Positions 29,132-38,078 of a stretch of DNA of 39,217 nt are shown piece by piece (position 1 is the stretch's first letter; each line of letters starts with the position of its first letter). This DNA is from Acidimicrobiales bacterium (GTDB lineage Bacteria > Actinomycetota > Acidimicrobiia > Acidimicrobiales > Iamiaceae). A program made the position numbers and the translations under genes. The notes under the pieces were generated by a model. It worked only from the letters and a program-made list of their open reading frames with translations. It searched no databases and was not told the DNA's origin. The stretch spans positions 1 through 39,217 of the forward strand of contig JAOBWM010000019.1 of the NCBI GenBank assembly GCA_025463365.1, written 5' to 3'.

Positions 29132-31639
29132 ATGAGCACATCGACCACCACGACGAGACCAACGCCGCCTCTGGCCGCAGGGGACGGCGGTCCACCGCCT
29201 CGCCCGCCGGCCTCGCTCCTCGGACGGGTCGCCGGCTGGTGCTTCGACCACCGGATCAAGGCGGTCGCCATCTGGCTCGTCGCCCTCTTCTCGATCTTCG
29301 GCGCCGCCGGCGCCCTCGGCTCGCGGTTCAGCGCGAGCTCGGCGGTCCCCGGTTCCGGCAGCGCCGCCGGGTTCGAGGTCCTGAAGCAGCACTTCCCCGA
29401 GCTGGGCACCGGCGGCCAGTCCGGGACGATCGTGTTCACGTCGCACCAAGGGGTAGATGACCCCGGCGTTCGAGCAGCGATGCAGAAGCTGTTCAGGCTC
29501 GTCGATGCCGGGTTCCCTGACCGTGACGGCGTGCCGCAGCATCCGGGCGGCACGGTCGTCTCGCCCTACTCCGCGCCAGGCCGCGGCCAGATCGCTCGAG
29601 CCGGGCCGCTCGCCGGCAAGGTCGCCTACGCGCAGGTGAACCTGTCGGCCGATGTCGACAACACCGAATCCGGGCTGCTCGGCCAGGCGATCAGTGCCCA
29701 CGCTCCCCACATCGCGGGCCTCGAGGTCCTGCCCGGCGGTCAGTACCTCGCCGTGGCCGACCCTCCACAGACCGAGCTGATCGGTCTCGCCTTCGCCATG
29801 TTGGTGCTGATCATCGCGTTCGGCTCGGTCCTCGCCATGGGCCTCCCGATCGCCGTTGCGCTCGGTGGCGTCGGTGCGGGCATCGGGGCGACCCTCGTGC
29901 TGAGCCACCTGTTCACCATCCCGGACAACACGATCCTGCTGGGGATGATGATCGGGCTCGGCGTCGGGATCGACTACGCCCTCTTCATCGTCTCCCGCTA
30001 CCGGGAAGGGCTCCACGAGGGTCGCTCCCCGCGGGACGCGACCGTGGGTGCCATGGAATCCGCCGGCCGTGCGGTGGTCTTCGCCGGCACCACGGTGATG
30101 ATCTCGATGCTGGGGCTCCTGCTCGTCGGCATCGGTTGGATCGGAGGGATGGGCATCGGCGTGTCGACCACGGTGCTCGCCACGATGCTCACCTCCACGA
30201 CCCTCCTCCCGGCACTGCTCGGGTTCGCACGGGAACGGGTCGAGCTCACCCGCTGGCGTGGCCTCATCGCCGCCGGGTTCACCGCAGCCGCACTCCTCGG
30301 GCTGGGCCTCGGGTTCGCACCGCTGGCGGCGCTCGGCGCCGTGCTCGCCGCGCTCACCCTCCTCGCGAGCGTCGCCGTCGGGCCGCTGCGCCGCCCGGTC
30401 CCGCGGCGGGCCGCCAAGCCTGTGCGAGCGACCTACGCCTACCGCTGGAGCCGCACCATCCAGCGCAGCCCCGTGCGCTGGCTCGTCGGCGCGACCGCCC
30501 TGCTCCTCGTCCTGGCGGCACCGGTGGGGAGCCTGCGACTCGGCTGGGCCGACGAGGGAAACTTCCCCAAGGACACCTCGACCCGGCAGGCGTACGACCT
30601 CCTGGCACGGGGCTTCGGCGATGGGTTCAACGGCCCGTTCGTGATCACCGTCGTCCCTGGCGCCCATGACTCGCCCGTGGCGGTTCAACGGCTGCACCGT
30701 GCGCTGGAACGCACCGCTGGCGTCGCGGCGGTCACGCAGCCGCTGGCCGACAACCCCACGAAGCCCGGCGCCTACCTGATGAGCCTGGTCGCGACGACCG
30801 CACCCCAGGACGTGGCCACGACCGACCTCGTCCGCCGGCTGCGCGCCGACGTCATCCCTGCCGCGGTGGCCAGCTCCGGTCTCGATGTGCAGGTCACCGG
30901 CAGCGCCGCGACCAGCATCGACATCACCGACTTCCTCGCCCAGCGCACGATCGTCTTCTTCGGCGCGGTCCTGACGCTCTCGTTCGTCCTGCTCATGACC
31001 GTGTTCCGGTCGGTGCTCGTGCCACTCAAGGCGGTCCTGATGAACCTCCTGTCGATCGGCGCGGCCTACGGCGTCATCGTCGCCGTCTTCCAGTGGGGTT
31101 GGGCCGGCGCGTTGCTCGGCATCGAGGGCGGACCGATCAACCCGTTCATCCCGATGATGCTCTTCGCCATCGTCTTCGGCCTCTCCATGGACTACGAGGT
31201 CTTCATGCTCTCCCGCATCAGGGAGGAGTACCTGCGAACCGGCGACGCCACCACGTCCGTCGCCGACGGGCTGGCGTCCACGGCCCGGGTGATCACCGCC
31301 GCCGCCGCGATCATGGTCGTCGTCTTCGCCTCCTTCATGCTCGAAGACATCCGGGAGATCAAGCTGTTCGGCCTCGGACTCGCTCTCGCCGTGCTGCTCG
31401 ACGCGACGCTCGTCCGCATGGTCGTCGTACCGGCGACCATGGAGCTGCTCGGCGACCGCAACTGGTGGATCCCGAAGTGGCTCGACCGGCTGCTGCCGCA
31501 CATCGACATCGAAGGCTCCAAGCCTCCGGTCCCGTCGCCTACTGACGTCGTCGCCCCCGCGCCGCAGCCCGCGCCGGTGCCCACCCCGGTGCCCGCCCCC
31601 GAGCCCATCCCAGTGCGCACACCGCAGCCCGCGGCGTAG
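29132..31639 (+). CDS. MMPL/RND-family transporter (second copy)
   Basis: MmpL-type transporter of 835 aa, a paralogue of 22285-24528 with the same fold. First helix near 48-70 (VAIWLVALFSIFGAAGALGS); Asp-Tyr relay pairs D281-Y282 (GIDYALFIVSRYREG) and D687-Y688 (SMDYEVFMLSRIREEY). It closes with DRNWWIPKWLDRLLPHIDIE and a Pro/Ala-rich tail (PAPQPAPVPTPVPAPEPIPV). It has an extra hydrophobic insert (RWRGLIAAGFTAAALLGLGL) between the first transporter half and the second, absent from the other copy. Start ATG at 29132; the open frame could begin at 29099. Divergent from the two-component pair, so it is probably its regulated target; the oxidoreductase follows by 30 bp. Confidence 0.94.
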   Translation: MSTSTTTTRPTPPLAAGDGGPPPRPPASLLGRVAGWCFDHRIKAVAIWLVALFSIFGAAGALGSRFSASSAVPGSGSAAGFEVLKQHFPELGTGGQSGTIVFTSHQGVDDPGVRAAMQKLFRLVDAGFPDRDGVPQHPGGTVVSPYSAPGRGQIARAGPLAGKVAYAQVNLSADVDNTESGLLGQAISAHAPHIAGLEVLPGGQYLAVADPPQTELIGLAFAMLVLIIAFGSVLAMGLPIAVALGGVGAGIGATLVLSHLFTIPDNTILLGMMIGLGVGIDYALFIVSRYREGLHEGRSPRDATVGAMESAGRAVVFAGTTVMISMLGLLLVGIGWIGGMGIGVSTTVLATMLTSTTLLPALLGFARERVELTRWRGLIAAGFTAAALLGLGLGFAPLAALGAVLAALTLLASVAVGPLRRPVPRRAAKPVRATYAYRWSRTIQRSPVRWLVGATALLLVLAAPVGSLRLGWADEGNFPKDTSTRQAYDLLARGFGDGFNGPFVITVVPGAHDSPVAVQRLHRALERTAGVAAVTQPLADNPTKPGAYLMSLVATTAPQDVATTDLVRRLRADVIPAAVASSGLDVQVTGSAATSIDITDFLAQRTIVFFGAVLTLSFVLLMTVFRSVLVPLKAVLMNLLSIGAAYGVIVAVFQWGWAGALLGIEGGPINPFIPMMLFAIVFGLSMDYEVFMLSRIREEYLRTGDATTSVADGLASTARVITAAAAIMVVVFASFMLEDIREIKLFGLGLALAVLLDATLVRMVVVPATMELLGDRNWWIPKWLDRLLPHIDIEGSKPPVPSPTDVVAPAPQPAPVPTPVPAPEPIPVRTPQPAA

Positions 31640-31669
31640 CCGAGCCGGATCCGGGAAGAGGAGATCCTC

Positions 31670-32656
31670 ATGAAGGCCATCATCTGTCGCTCCTACGGAG
31701 CGCCCGCCGACGTCCTGCAACTCGTCGACACCGACGAGCCGGCGATCGCCGACGACGAGGTGCTCGTGCAGGTGCACGCGGCATCGGTCAACCCCGCCGA
31801 CTGGCACCTCGTTCGAGGCACCCCGTTCGTGGCCCGGTTGCAGTTCGGGCTGCGCAGGCCCAAGTTCCCCATCCCCGGCTGCGACGTTGCCGGGACGGTC
31901 CGGGCCGTCGGCAAGCACGTCACGTCGCTCCAACCGGGCGTCGAGGTCTTCGGAACCTCCTTCAGGCGCGGGTTCGGCACCTTCGCCGAGCTCGCGCCGG
32001 TCCCGGCGAGCCTGGTGGTGAAGAAGCCGGCGAACCTCACGTTCGACGAGGCGGCAGCCGTGCCGCTGGCCGCGTCGACCGCCCTCCAAGCCCTGCGCGA
32101 CCACGGACGTGTCGATGCTGGCCAGCAGGTGCTGGTCGTGGGCGCCTCAGGGGGCGTCGGCACGTTCGCGGTGCAGCTCGCCAAGGCGTTCGGTGCCGAG
32201 GTGACCGCCGTCTGCAGCACCGCGAACTTGGAGCTGGCCGGCGCCCTCGGCGCCGATCGCGTCCTCGACTACTCGAAGACCGACTTCACCGACGGGGGCC
32301 GGCGCTTCGATCTGATCCTCCAGGCCGCAGGCGCGCACGCTCCGATGGCCTGCCGGCGGGCGCTCCTGCCGAACGGCGCGCTCGTGCAGATCAGCGGGGA
32401 CTCCACCAACCGCTGGATCGGGCCCCTCGACCGCATCGTCGCCGCTGCGTCCATCTCCCCCTTCGTGAGCCAGCGGATGACGAGCTTCACGGTGCAGCCG
32501 AACCGGAAGGACCTCGAGCTCCTCGCCGGCCTGATCGAGCACGGCACGGTCACCCCGCTGATCGACCGCACCTACTCCCTGGACGACGTTCCCGCCGCGA
32601 TCAGACACGTCGAGGAAGGCCACACGCGAGGCAAGGCCATCGTCACCGTCACCTGA
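31670..32656 (+). CDS. MDR-family NAD(P)H:quinone-oxidoreductase-like enzyme
   Basis: Zinc-free medium-chain reductase of 328 aa, quinone-oxidoreductase/alkenal-reductase type. Start region MKAIICRSYGAPADVLQLVD; SVNPADWHLVRG replaces the zinc-site motifs; the cofactor motif GASGGVGTFAVQLAKAFGAE is strong; and GKAIVTV closes the fold. The start ATG at 31670 has GGGAAGAGGAGA upstream. It lies 30 bp after the MMPL gene, so they are likely co-transcribed, and the two-component system may control both. The substrate is probably a quinone or an enone; the pairing with a lipid-type exporter is not explained. Confidence 0.9.
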   Translation: MKAIICRSYGAPADVLQLVDTDEPAIADDEVLVQVHAASVNPADWHLVRGTPFVARLQFGLRRPKFPIPGCDVAGTVRAVGKHVTSLQPGVEVFGTSFRRGFGTFAELAPVPASLVVKKPANLTFDEAAAVPLAASTALQALRDHGRVDAGQQVLVVGASGGVGTFAVQLAKAFGAEVTAVCSTANLELAGALGADRVLDYSKTDFTDGGRRFDLILQAAGAHAPMACRRALLPNGALVQISGDSTNRWIGPLDRIVAAASISPFVSQRMTSFTVQPNRKDLELLAGLIEHGTVTPLIDRTYSLDDVPAAIRHVEEGHTRGKAIVTVT

Positions 32657-32747
32657 TCCCACACCGACAACAACCCATCAACGCACACCAACGGACCAAC
32701 CGACACCGCGCTCGTCACCCTGACGACGTGACGCACAGGAGCTGACC

Positions 32748-33380
32748 ATGCAACCCACCCCGCACGCCCACCCGATCCAGTTCGACATCGACCATCCCGA
32801 CGGTCCCCGCGACCGTACATCGGCCATCTTCCGCCTGATCCTGGCCATCCCGATCCTGATCCTGCTCGCGACGTTCGGTGCCACCGGCTTCCAGGCCGGC
32901 AACGACGGGGCATCCTTCGCCGGCGTCGCCAGCGGAGTCCTGTTCATCCCGCCGCTGCTGCTGATCGTCTTCCGCCAGAAGTATCCGCGCTGGACGTTCG
33001 ACTTCAACCTGGCGTACCTCCGCCTCCACAACCGGGCGTTCGCCTACCTCCTGCTCCTTCGGGACGAGTACCCCTCCAGCGACGAGGAGCAGGCGGTCCA
33101 CCTCCACGTCGCCTATCCCGACGTGCGCAACGAGCTGAACCGGTGGCTCCCACTGGTGAAGTGGTTCCTCGCGATCCCCCACTACATCGTCCTGATCCTG
33201 CTGGACGTCGGTGTGGTGCTGGCCGCGATCGCCACCTGGTTCGCGATCGCCGTCACCGGCCGTCACCCGCGCCGGCTGTTCGACTTCACCGTGGGCGTCA
33301 TGCGCTGGCACAACCGAGTCATCGCCTACGCCTTCGTCCTGGCCACCGACGACTACCCACCCTTCCGCCTCACCGCGTGA
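32748..33380 (+). CDS. DUF4389-family membrane protein
   Basis: Membrane protein of 210 aa with the DUF4389 layout: three or four helices (RLILAIPILILLATFG, VASGVLFIPPLLLIVF, IPHYIVLILLDVGVVLAAIA, TWFAIAVTGRHP). The signature aromatic/Arg segments RNELNRWLPLVKWFLAIPHY and RLFDFTVGVMRWHNRVIAYA close it; the first half (RWTFDFNLAYLRLHNRAFAY) looks like a degenerate repeat of the second. The start ATG at 32748 has CACAGGAGCTGACC upstream. It follows the oxidoreductase by 91 bp in the same direction. Function unknown; the family is common in actinobacteria. Confidence 0.9.
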   Translation: MQPTPHAHPIQFDIDHPDGPRDRTSAIFRLILAIPILILLATFGATGFQAGNDGASFAGVASGVLFIPPLLLIVFRQKYPRWTFDFNLAYLRLHNRAFAYLLLLRDEYPSSDEEQAVHLHVAYPDVRNELNRWLPLVKWFLAIPHYIVLILLDVGVVLAAIATWFAIAVTGRHPRRLFDFTVGVMRWHNRVIAYAFVLATDDYPPFRLTA

Positions 33381-33386
33381 CGGTTC

Positions 33387-33411
33387 CGCAGGGACCACCC
33401 TCCACCCTGCG
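33387..33411. terminator. Bidirectional terminator-like hairpin
   Basis: CGCAGGG (33387-33393) and CCCTGCG (33405-33411) form a perfect 7-bp stem around an 11-base loop. It lies 6 bases after the DUF4389 stop and 6 bases before the 3' end of the TIGR03086 gene, exactly between convergent genes, and could end transcription both ways. Confidence 0.5.
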
Positions 33412-33416
33412 AGGGG

Positions 33417-34133
33417 TCAGATGGTGCGCCCGGTGAAGGCGGCCAGGCGCTCGATCGGCGTGGCACCGGCCGGGGGTTCGGTGGCGAGGGCGAAGGTGTC
33501 GCCGTCACGCAGCTCGGGGCCGAGCAGCCCTCGAGCGTACGCGTCCACCTCGGCCACCAGCTCGTCCGAGGGCTCGTACGGCTGGCCGGTGGCCGAGGCC
33601 ATGTCCCAGCCGTGGACGAGCCCGTCGAGCACCACGTAGCGGGCGAACGCCTCGCCGGAGAGCTCACCGAAGGGCGAGGCGATGGTGCGGTCGAGGGCGC
33701 CCGGCGAACCGATGGCGCCGATCAGGTCGCCGAGGGCGGCCCCGGCCCGGGCCACCACATCGGGCCCGGCGGCGGGGTCGCCCTCGATGGGATCCGCGTC
33801 CTCGCCCCGGAAGCCGGCGGCGAACTGCGTGGCGCCGGCGATCATGTGGCCGAGCACGTCGCGCACCCGAAAGGCGGCGCAGGGCGTCGGGGCGTCGAGC
33901 TGGTCGGGCCGGATGCCTCCGGCCACGCCACCGAGCAGGCCCCCGAGTTCGTCGAGCTGTTCGAGCGGTTCCATGGTGCTGGCTCCAGGTGTCGGTGAGT
34001 CGTTCGGCTGATGGTCGCGCAGGTGCCGCACCGCCAGCTCGGCGGCCTCCAGGTCCCGGCCGTGCAGGAGCAGCTGCTGGACCTCATCCTCCCAGCCGCC
34101 CTGCTCCTCGGTCTCGGCTTCCACCTCGAACAT
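33417..34133 (-). CDS. TIGR03086-family (mycothiol-isomerase/DinB-like) protein with N-terminal extension
   Basis: Protein of the TIGR03086/MDMPI_N group, a DinB-like four-helix fold often metal-binding and mycothiol-linked. The core begins MEPLEQLDELGGLLGGVAGG and shows CAAFRVRDVLGHMIAG (with the metal His) and VLDGLVHGWDMASATGQ (second His plus Asp). The core alone, from ATG 33974, has CTGGAGCC about 9 bases upstream and gives 185 aa, the family norm. A further 53 codons reach an ATG at 34133; the first 45 have strongly G/C-ending codons and encode an acidic helical segment (EEQGGWEDEVQQLLLHGRDL), so they look coding, while the last eight (TCA CCG ACA CCT…) do not. I list the long form; a separate small gene reading into the same frame is the alternative. 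Role probably thiol-dependent detoxification. Confidence 0.8.
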   Translation of the reverse strand: MFEVEAETEEQGGWEDEVQQLLLHGRDLEAAELAVRHLRDHQPNDSPTPGASTMEPLEQLDELGGLLGGVAGGIRPDQLDAPTPCAAFRVRDVLGHMIAGATQFAAGFRGEDADPIEGDPAAGPDVVARAGAALGDLIGAIGSPGALDRTIASPFGELSGEAFARYVVLDGLVHGWDMASATGQPYEPSDELVAEVDAYARGLLGPELRDGDTFALATEPPAGATPIERLAAFTGRTI

Positions 34134-34327
34134 CCTGCGCCACCCCCGAGACCCCAGCATCGGGCAGATCAACCATCGCCCGTCGGGGCCTCGTGGGTGG
34201 TTTGCCCCATGCCCGACGGGGGCGCCGACCGCGAGATGCGTGGTTCGGCCGATGCCGGGAACGCGGTGCCGCTGGATGCTGGTGGCGGGTCCCGGAACCG
34301 TCCGGACCCGAGAGCGGAGGTTGAGCC

Positions 34328-34696
34328 ATGCACGCACCCGTCAGCGACGTCCCGATCGAGATGCAGGCGGGAGGGATCGAGACCCGCGGCGACACGTGGG
34401 GTGACCTCACGGTCCGCCACATCCAGCTGCCCGCGGGCACCGACTTCACCCCCCTCTTCGTCGGCCTGCCCGACGACCTGTGCCAGTGCGCCCACTGGGG
34501 CACCGTGACCGAAGGCTCGATCACGGTCCGCTACGCAGACGGCACCGAGGAGACCACGCGGGCCGGTGAGCTCTACTACTGGCCCGGCGGCCACACCGGC
34601 TGGACCGACGAGGGCGTCACGTTCGTCGAGTTCAGCCCGGCGGCCGCCATCGCGCCGGTGCTCGCGCACCTCGCATCGCAGGTCGCCGCTGGCTGA
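34328..34696 (+). CDS. Small cupin protein
   Basis: Single-domain cupin of 122 aa. Strand pattern GITxR…CAHWGTVTEGSITVRYADG with a C-A-H-W segment, then AGELYYWPGGHTGWTDEGVT. The expected metal set (two or three His) is reduced to H in CAHW and H in GGHTGW, with Cys nearby. The start ATG at 34328 has GGAGGTTGAGCC about 6 bases upstream. It precedes the LuxR-TPR regulator by 44 bp on the same strand, so it may be co-transcribed or regulated by it. No enzyme activity can be assigned. Confidence 0.85.
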   Translation: MHAPVSDVPIEMQAGGIETRGDTWGDLTVRHIQLPAGTDFTPLFVGLPDDLCQCAHWGTVTEGSITVRYADGTEETTRAGELYYWPGGHTGWTDEGVTFVEFSPAAAIAPVLAHLASQVAAG

Positions 34697-34740
34697 GGGC
34701 CAGGGGCGACCCGGCGCCGTCGGGGCTACCGTCGTCGGCG

Positions 34741-36405
34741 ATGGCGACACCGCGGGACGACGCCATCGCCGACGACCCTCTCGATGCCGCGAGGACATCG
34801 TTGGCACGCTGCGACTGGCAGGCGGCCTACGACGCGAGCTCCCGGCCGTTCGCCACCGACACCGTGGGCGTCGACTCGCTCGAGTCCGACCGGCTCGACG
34901 TGCTGGCCGAGGCCGCCTGGTGGCTGGGCCGGCTCGACGAGTGCATCACGGCCCGGGAGTCGGCCTACGCCCGGTACGAGGAGCTCGGGGAGCTGCGCCG
35001 GGCCGGCCAGTGCGCGGTGTGGCTCTACGAGCACCACGGGTTCAAGGCGCGGCCGGCCATCGCTGGGGCATGGCTCCGCCGGGCCCGGCGGGCGCTCGGG
35101 GAGCATCAGGAATCGCTGGAATACGGATCGCTGGTGCTCCGCGAGGTCGAGGCCGCCCATGGTCGTGGCGATCTCATCGGGGGGCTCGAGCGCGCCCGGC
35201 AGGTCGTGGAGCTGGGGCGGCGGTTGCGATCAGCCGACATCGAGGCCGAGGCGCTGCAGGCCTTGGGTCGGGTGCTCATCGACGCCGGCGAGCCCGCCGA
35301 GGGGCTGGCCACCCTCGACGAGGCGATGCTCTTTGCTGTGGAAGGCCGGTTGCGGCCGTACTCGACCGGCAAGGTGTATTGCAGCCTCATCAGCGCCTGC
35401 GAGTCGCTGGGCGACCTGCGCCGGGCGGCCGAGTGGGGCGAGGCCACCGACCGCTGGGCGCGGCAACACCCGATGGCGGTGTTCCCGGGCCTGTGCCGCG
35501 TGCACCTCGCGTCGTCACTGCGGTCGCGCGGTGAGTGGGACGAAGCCGAGAAGCAGGCCCGGCGCGCGTGCTCCGAGCTGGCGACGCTGAACGTCATGAA
35601 CGCGGCCGCGGGCCACGCCGAGATCGGCGAGATCCGGCGTCGCATCGGCGACCTGGCCGGCGCCGAGGCCGCCTTCGCCGAGGCGGAGGACATGAGCGGA
35701 CAGCCGCAACCCGGCATGGCCCTCGTGCGGCTGGCCCAGGGCAAGGTCGACGCGGCGCTCGCGATCATCACCCGGGCGCTCGACGACGTCACCTGGGACC
35801 GACTCGGGCGGGCCCGGCTGCTGCCGGCCCAGGTCCAGATCACGATCGCCTCGGGAGCCCTGCCGGTGGCCTCGGCCGCGCTGGCCGAACTGCGGTCGAT
35901 CGCCGAGGACTTCTCCAGCCCGTCGCTCATGGCTGCCGCGCTCACCGCGCAAGGGCGGTTGGAGCTGGCGTCGGACGACGGCTCGGCGTGCGCCACGCTG
36001 CGCAGCGCGTCGGAGCGCTGGCAGGAGCTGGGCGTACCGCACGAGGCCGCGACGGCCCGGATGCTGCAGGGCTCCGCGTGCCGCAAGGCGGGGGACCTCG
36101 ACGGGGCATCGGCATCGTTCGAGGCGGCGCGCGCCCGGTTCGAGCAGCTCGGCGCCGAGCTGGACCTGCGCCACCTGCGCGACATCACCGGCCGCGCACC
36201 GGGTCTGCCCGGCGGCCTCACCGAGCGGGAGGCCGAGGTGCTGCGCCTGGTTGCCGAGGGTCTCACCAACAAGCAGATGGCCCTACGCCTCCACCTCAGC
36301 GAGAAGACCGTGTCACGCCACCTGTCGAACATCTTCACCAAGATCGATGTGGCCTCGCGCTCGGCCGCCACCGCCTACGCCTTCGAGCACCGACTCGTCA
36401 CCTGA
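34741..36405 (+). CDS. LuxR-family regulator with long TPR-like N-terminus
   Basis: Regulator of 554 aa. About 470 residues of helical TPR-like repeats (LDVLAEAAWWLGRLDECITA, EALQALGRVLIDAGEPAEGL, GEIRRRIGDLAGAEAAFAEA) are followed by a C-terminal LuxR helix-turn-helix at about 490-550 (LTEREAEVLRLVAEGLTNKQ, then MALRLHLSEKTVSRHLSNIF). Unlike LAL/MalT regulators it has no P-loop ATPase, so the repeats themselves must sense a partner. The start ATG at 34741 has no ribosome site; a leaderless mRNA is possible. The target may be the adjacent cupin gene or distant genes. It is convergent with selO, 38 bp apart, across a strong hairpin. Confidence 0.9.
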   Translation: MATPRDDAIADDPLDAARTSLARCDWQAAYDASSRPFATDTVGVDSLESDRLDVLAEAAWWLGRLDECITARESAYARYEELGELRRAGQCAVWLYEHHGFKARPAIAGAWLRRARRALGEHQESLEYGSLVLREVEAAHGRGDLIGGLERARQVVELGRRLRSADIEAEALQALGRVLIDAGEPAEGLATLDEAMLFAVEGRLRPYSTGKVYCSLISACESLGDLRRAAEWGEATDRWARQHPMAVFPGLCRVHLASSLRSRGEWDEAEKQARRACSELATLNVMNAAAGHAEIGEIRRRIGDLAGAEAAFAEAEDMSGQPQPGMALVRLAQGKVDAALAIITRALDDVTWDRLGRARLLPAQVQITIASGALPVASAALAELRSIAEDFSSPSLMAAALTAQGRLELASDDGSACATLRSASERWQELGVPHEAATARMLQGSACRKAGDLDGASASFEAARARFEQLGAELDLRHLRDITGRAPGLPGGLTEREAEVLRLVAEGLTNKQMALRLHLSEKTVSRHLSNIFTKIDVASRSAATAYAFEHRLVT

Positions 36406-36432
36406 GACTCCGACGGTTCTCGAAGCCCCGAC

Positions 36433-36448
36433 CCTGAGGACCCTCAGG
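36433..36448. terminator. Terminator-like hairpin over the selO stop codon
   Basis: CCTGAGG-AC-CCTCAGG: perfect 7-bp stem (2-base loop, or a 6-bp stem with a GACC loop) that spans the selO stop at 36444-36446 and lies 27 bases after the LuxR stop. It probably terminates both convergent transcripts. Confidence 0.5.
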
Positions 36449-37943
36449 TACCGCAGAAGGTGCGGTACGGGCGCCCGCCGTGCGGGGCGGGGACGGCGTA
36501 CCCCTCGAGGCCGGGTCGCTCGTCGAAGGGCTGCGACACCACATCGACGAGCCGCCGGAACGGGTCGAGGTCGCCGGCGGTCGCGGCGTCGAGCGCCTCC
36601 TCCACACGGTGGTTGCGGGGGATGTACAGGGGGTTCACCCGGTCCATCTCGGCGGCAACGACCGCTGGGTCCGCAGCTTGCATCGCCAGCCGCGTGCGAT
36701 AGCGATCGACCCACGCATCGAACGGCGCCGGATCGCCGAACAGGACGCGAGCGGGGCGTGCATCGCCCCGCACCAGCGATGAGAGCTGGCGGAACGCCGA
36801 GGTGAGATCCACTTGTTGTTGATGCAGCATCGCCAGCAGGTCGTCGGCGAGCAGCAGGTCGTCGGCGAGCAGCAGCTCATCGTCGTGGCGGTCCCGCAGC
36901 CCGAGCTTGGCTCGTACGGTCGTCCCCCAGTGCTCTCGGTAGTTTCCGGCGAAGGTGTGGAGCACCTCGGTGGCGCGCTCCACGGCTTCCTCGGGGTCCG
37001 CCGCGATCAATGGCAGCAGCGTCTCGGCCAGCCGGGCGAGGTTCCACTGTGCGATCTGGGATTGGTTGCCATAGGCGTACCGGCCGCCGTGGTCGATCGA
37101 GCTGAACACGGTCGCGGGGTCGAACGCGTCCATGAATGCGCACGGCCCGTAGTCGATCGTCTCGCCGGAGATGGTGGTGTTGTCGGTGTTCATCACCCCA
37201 TGGACGAAACCGACAGCCATCCACCGCGCCACCAGCGATGCCTGCACGTCGATGACGCTCCGGAGCAGCTCGACGTAGGGGTTCTCGCTCTCCACCGCCT
37301 GCGGGTGATGGCGGGCGATCACGTGATCTGCAAGCCGCTGGACGAGCGCCGGATCGCGCTGGAGCGCGGCGTATTGGAACGTCCCCACCCGGATGTGGCT
37401 CGCGGCAACACGGGTGAGCACGGCGCCAGGAAGCAGCCGCTCCCGAGTCACCTGCGCGCCGGTGGTGACGACGGCCAGCGACCGAGTCGTGGGGATCCCA
37501 AGGGCATGCATGGCCTCGCTGATCACGTACTCGCGCAGCATCGGACCCACCGCTGCGCGCCCGTCGCCGCCACGTGCGAACGGGGTGCGGCCCGAGCCCT
37601 TCAGGTGGATGTCGCGGCGGCCGCCTTCCTGATCGACCACCTCGCCGATGAGGAGCGCCCGCCCGTCTCCGAGCCGCGGGGCGAACCCGCCGAACTGGTG
37701 GCCTGCGTACGCCTGAGCCACCGGCTGGACGCCGGCGGGGATTGCCGCCCCGACGAGGAAGGCAACACCTTCGGGCCCTTCGAGGGCGCCCGGGTCAAAA
37801 CCGAGCTGCGTGGCGAGATCGCGGTTCAGGACCAGGAGCCGCGGGTCTGGGCTCGGCTCGGCCTGCCACGGCTCGCACAGCTCGGGGAACGCGCGGGCGA
37901 AGGAATCGTCGAACCTGACCTCGATGAGCGCCTCAGCTTCCAC
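36444..37943 (-). CDS. selO: Protein adenylyltransferase SelO (YdiU family)
   Basis: Pseudokinase-fold AMP transferase of 499 aa. SelO moves AMP from ATP to Ser/Thr/Tyr residues of target proteins, linked to redox stress. Matching motifs: [40 protein letters not shown] (K115), and [20 protein letters not shown] with the catalytic D254 and metal-binding N255 and D264. The C-terminal redox Cys is present as FCGT (C497), where some homologues carry selenocysteine. The start is GTG at 37943 with little ribosome signal; no ATG is available nearby. A tandem duplication adds LLLADD near residues 357-371. It is convergent with the LuxR regulator and divergent from the ABC transporter operon. Confidence 0.95.
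   Translation of the reverse strand: MEAEALIEVRFDDSFARAFPELCEPWQAEPSPDPRLLVLNRDLATQLGFDPGALEGPEGVAFLVGAAIPAGVQPVAQAYAGHQFGGFAPRLGDGRALLIGEVVDQEGGRRDIHLKGSGRTPFARGGDGRAAVGPMLREYVISEAMHALGIPTTRSLAVVTTGAQVTRERLLPGAVLTRVAASHIRVGTFQYAALQRDPALVQRLADHVIARHHPQAVESENPYVELLRSVIDVQASLVARWMAVGFVHGVMNTDNTTISGETIDYGPCAFMDAFDPATVFSSIDHGGRYAYGNQSQIAQWNLARLAETLLPLIAADPEEAVERATEVLHTFAGNYREHWGTTVRAKLGLRDRHDDELLLADDLLLADDLLAMLHQQQVDLTSAFRQLSSLVRGDARPARVLFGDPAPFDAWVDRYRTRLAMQAADPAVVAAEMDRVNPLYIPRNHRVEEALDAATAGDLDPFRRLVDVVSQPFDERPGLEGYAVPAPHGGRPYRTFCGT
36835..36870. repeat. 18-bp tandem duplication inside selO
   Basis: AGCAGGTCGTCGGCGAGC occurs twice head to tail with no mismatch (36835-36852, 36853-36870), adding six residues (LLLADD on the minus strand) to SelO. 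The exact identity suggests a recent duplication. Confidence 0.9.
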
Positions 37944-38078
37944 GGACTCAGACTAGGGAGGCGAGGGCGGCGGAGGCGACGACGACCGTCGGCGGGAAAT
38001 CGCGTGGGCCTGTCACCCGCGCCGCGCTGCGGTTCGTCAGTCCTCACAACAACCACATTTGGAGGCAGGTGGGTCCGC

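Noticed and set aside
28025-32104. Minus-strand open frame of 1359 codons opposite the MMPL transporter and its neighbours.
   Set aside because: His/Asp/Arg/Gln-rich low-complexity translation without domains, antisense to three well-supported genes; a frame-shadow effect of high GC.
36813-38078. In-frame upstream extension of the ABC ATPase over selO.
   Set aside because: Antisense to selO; the ATPase fold and ribosome site begin at 38079.
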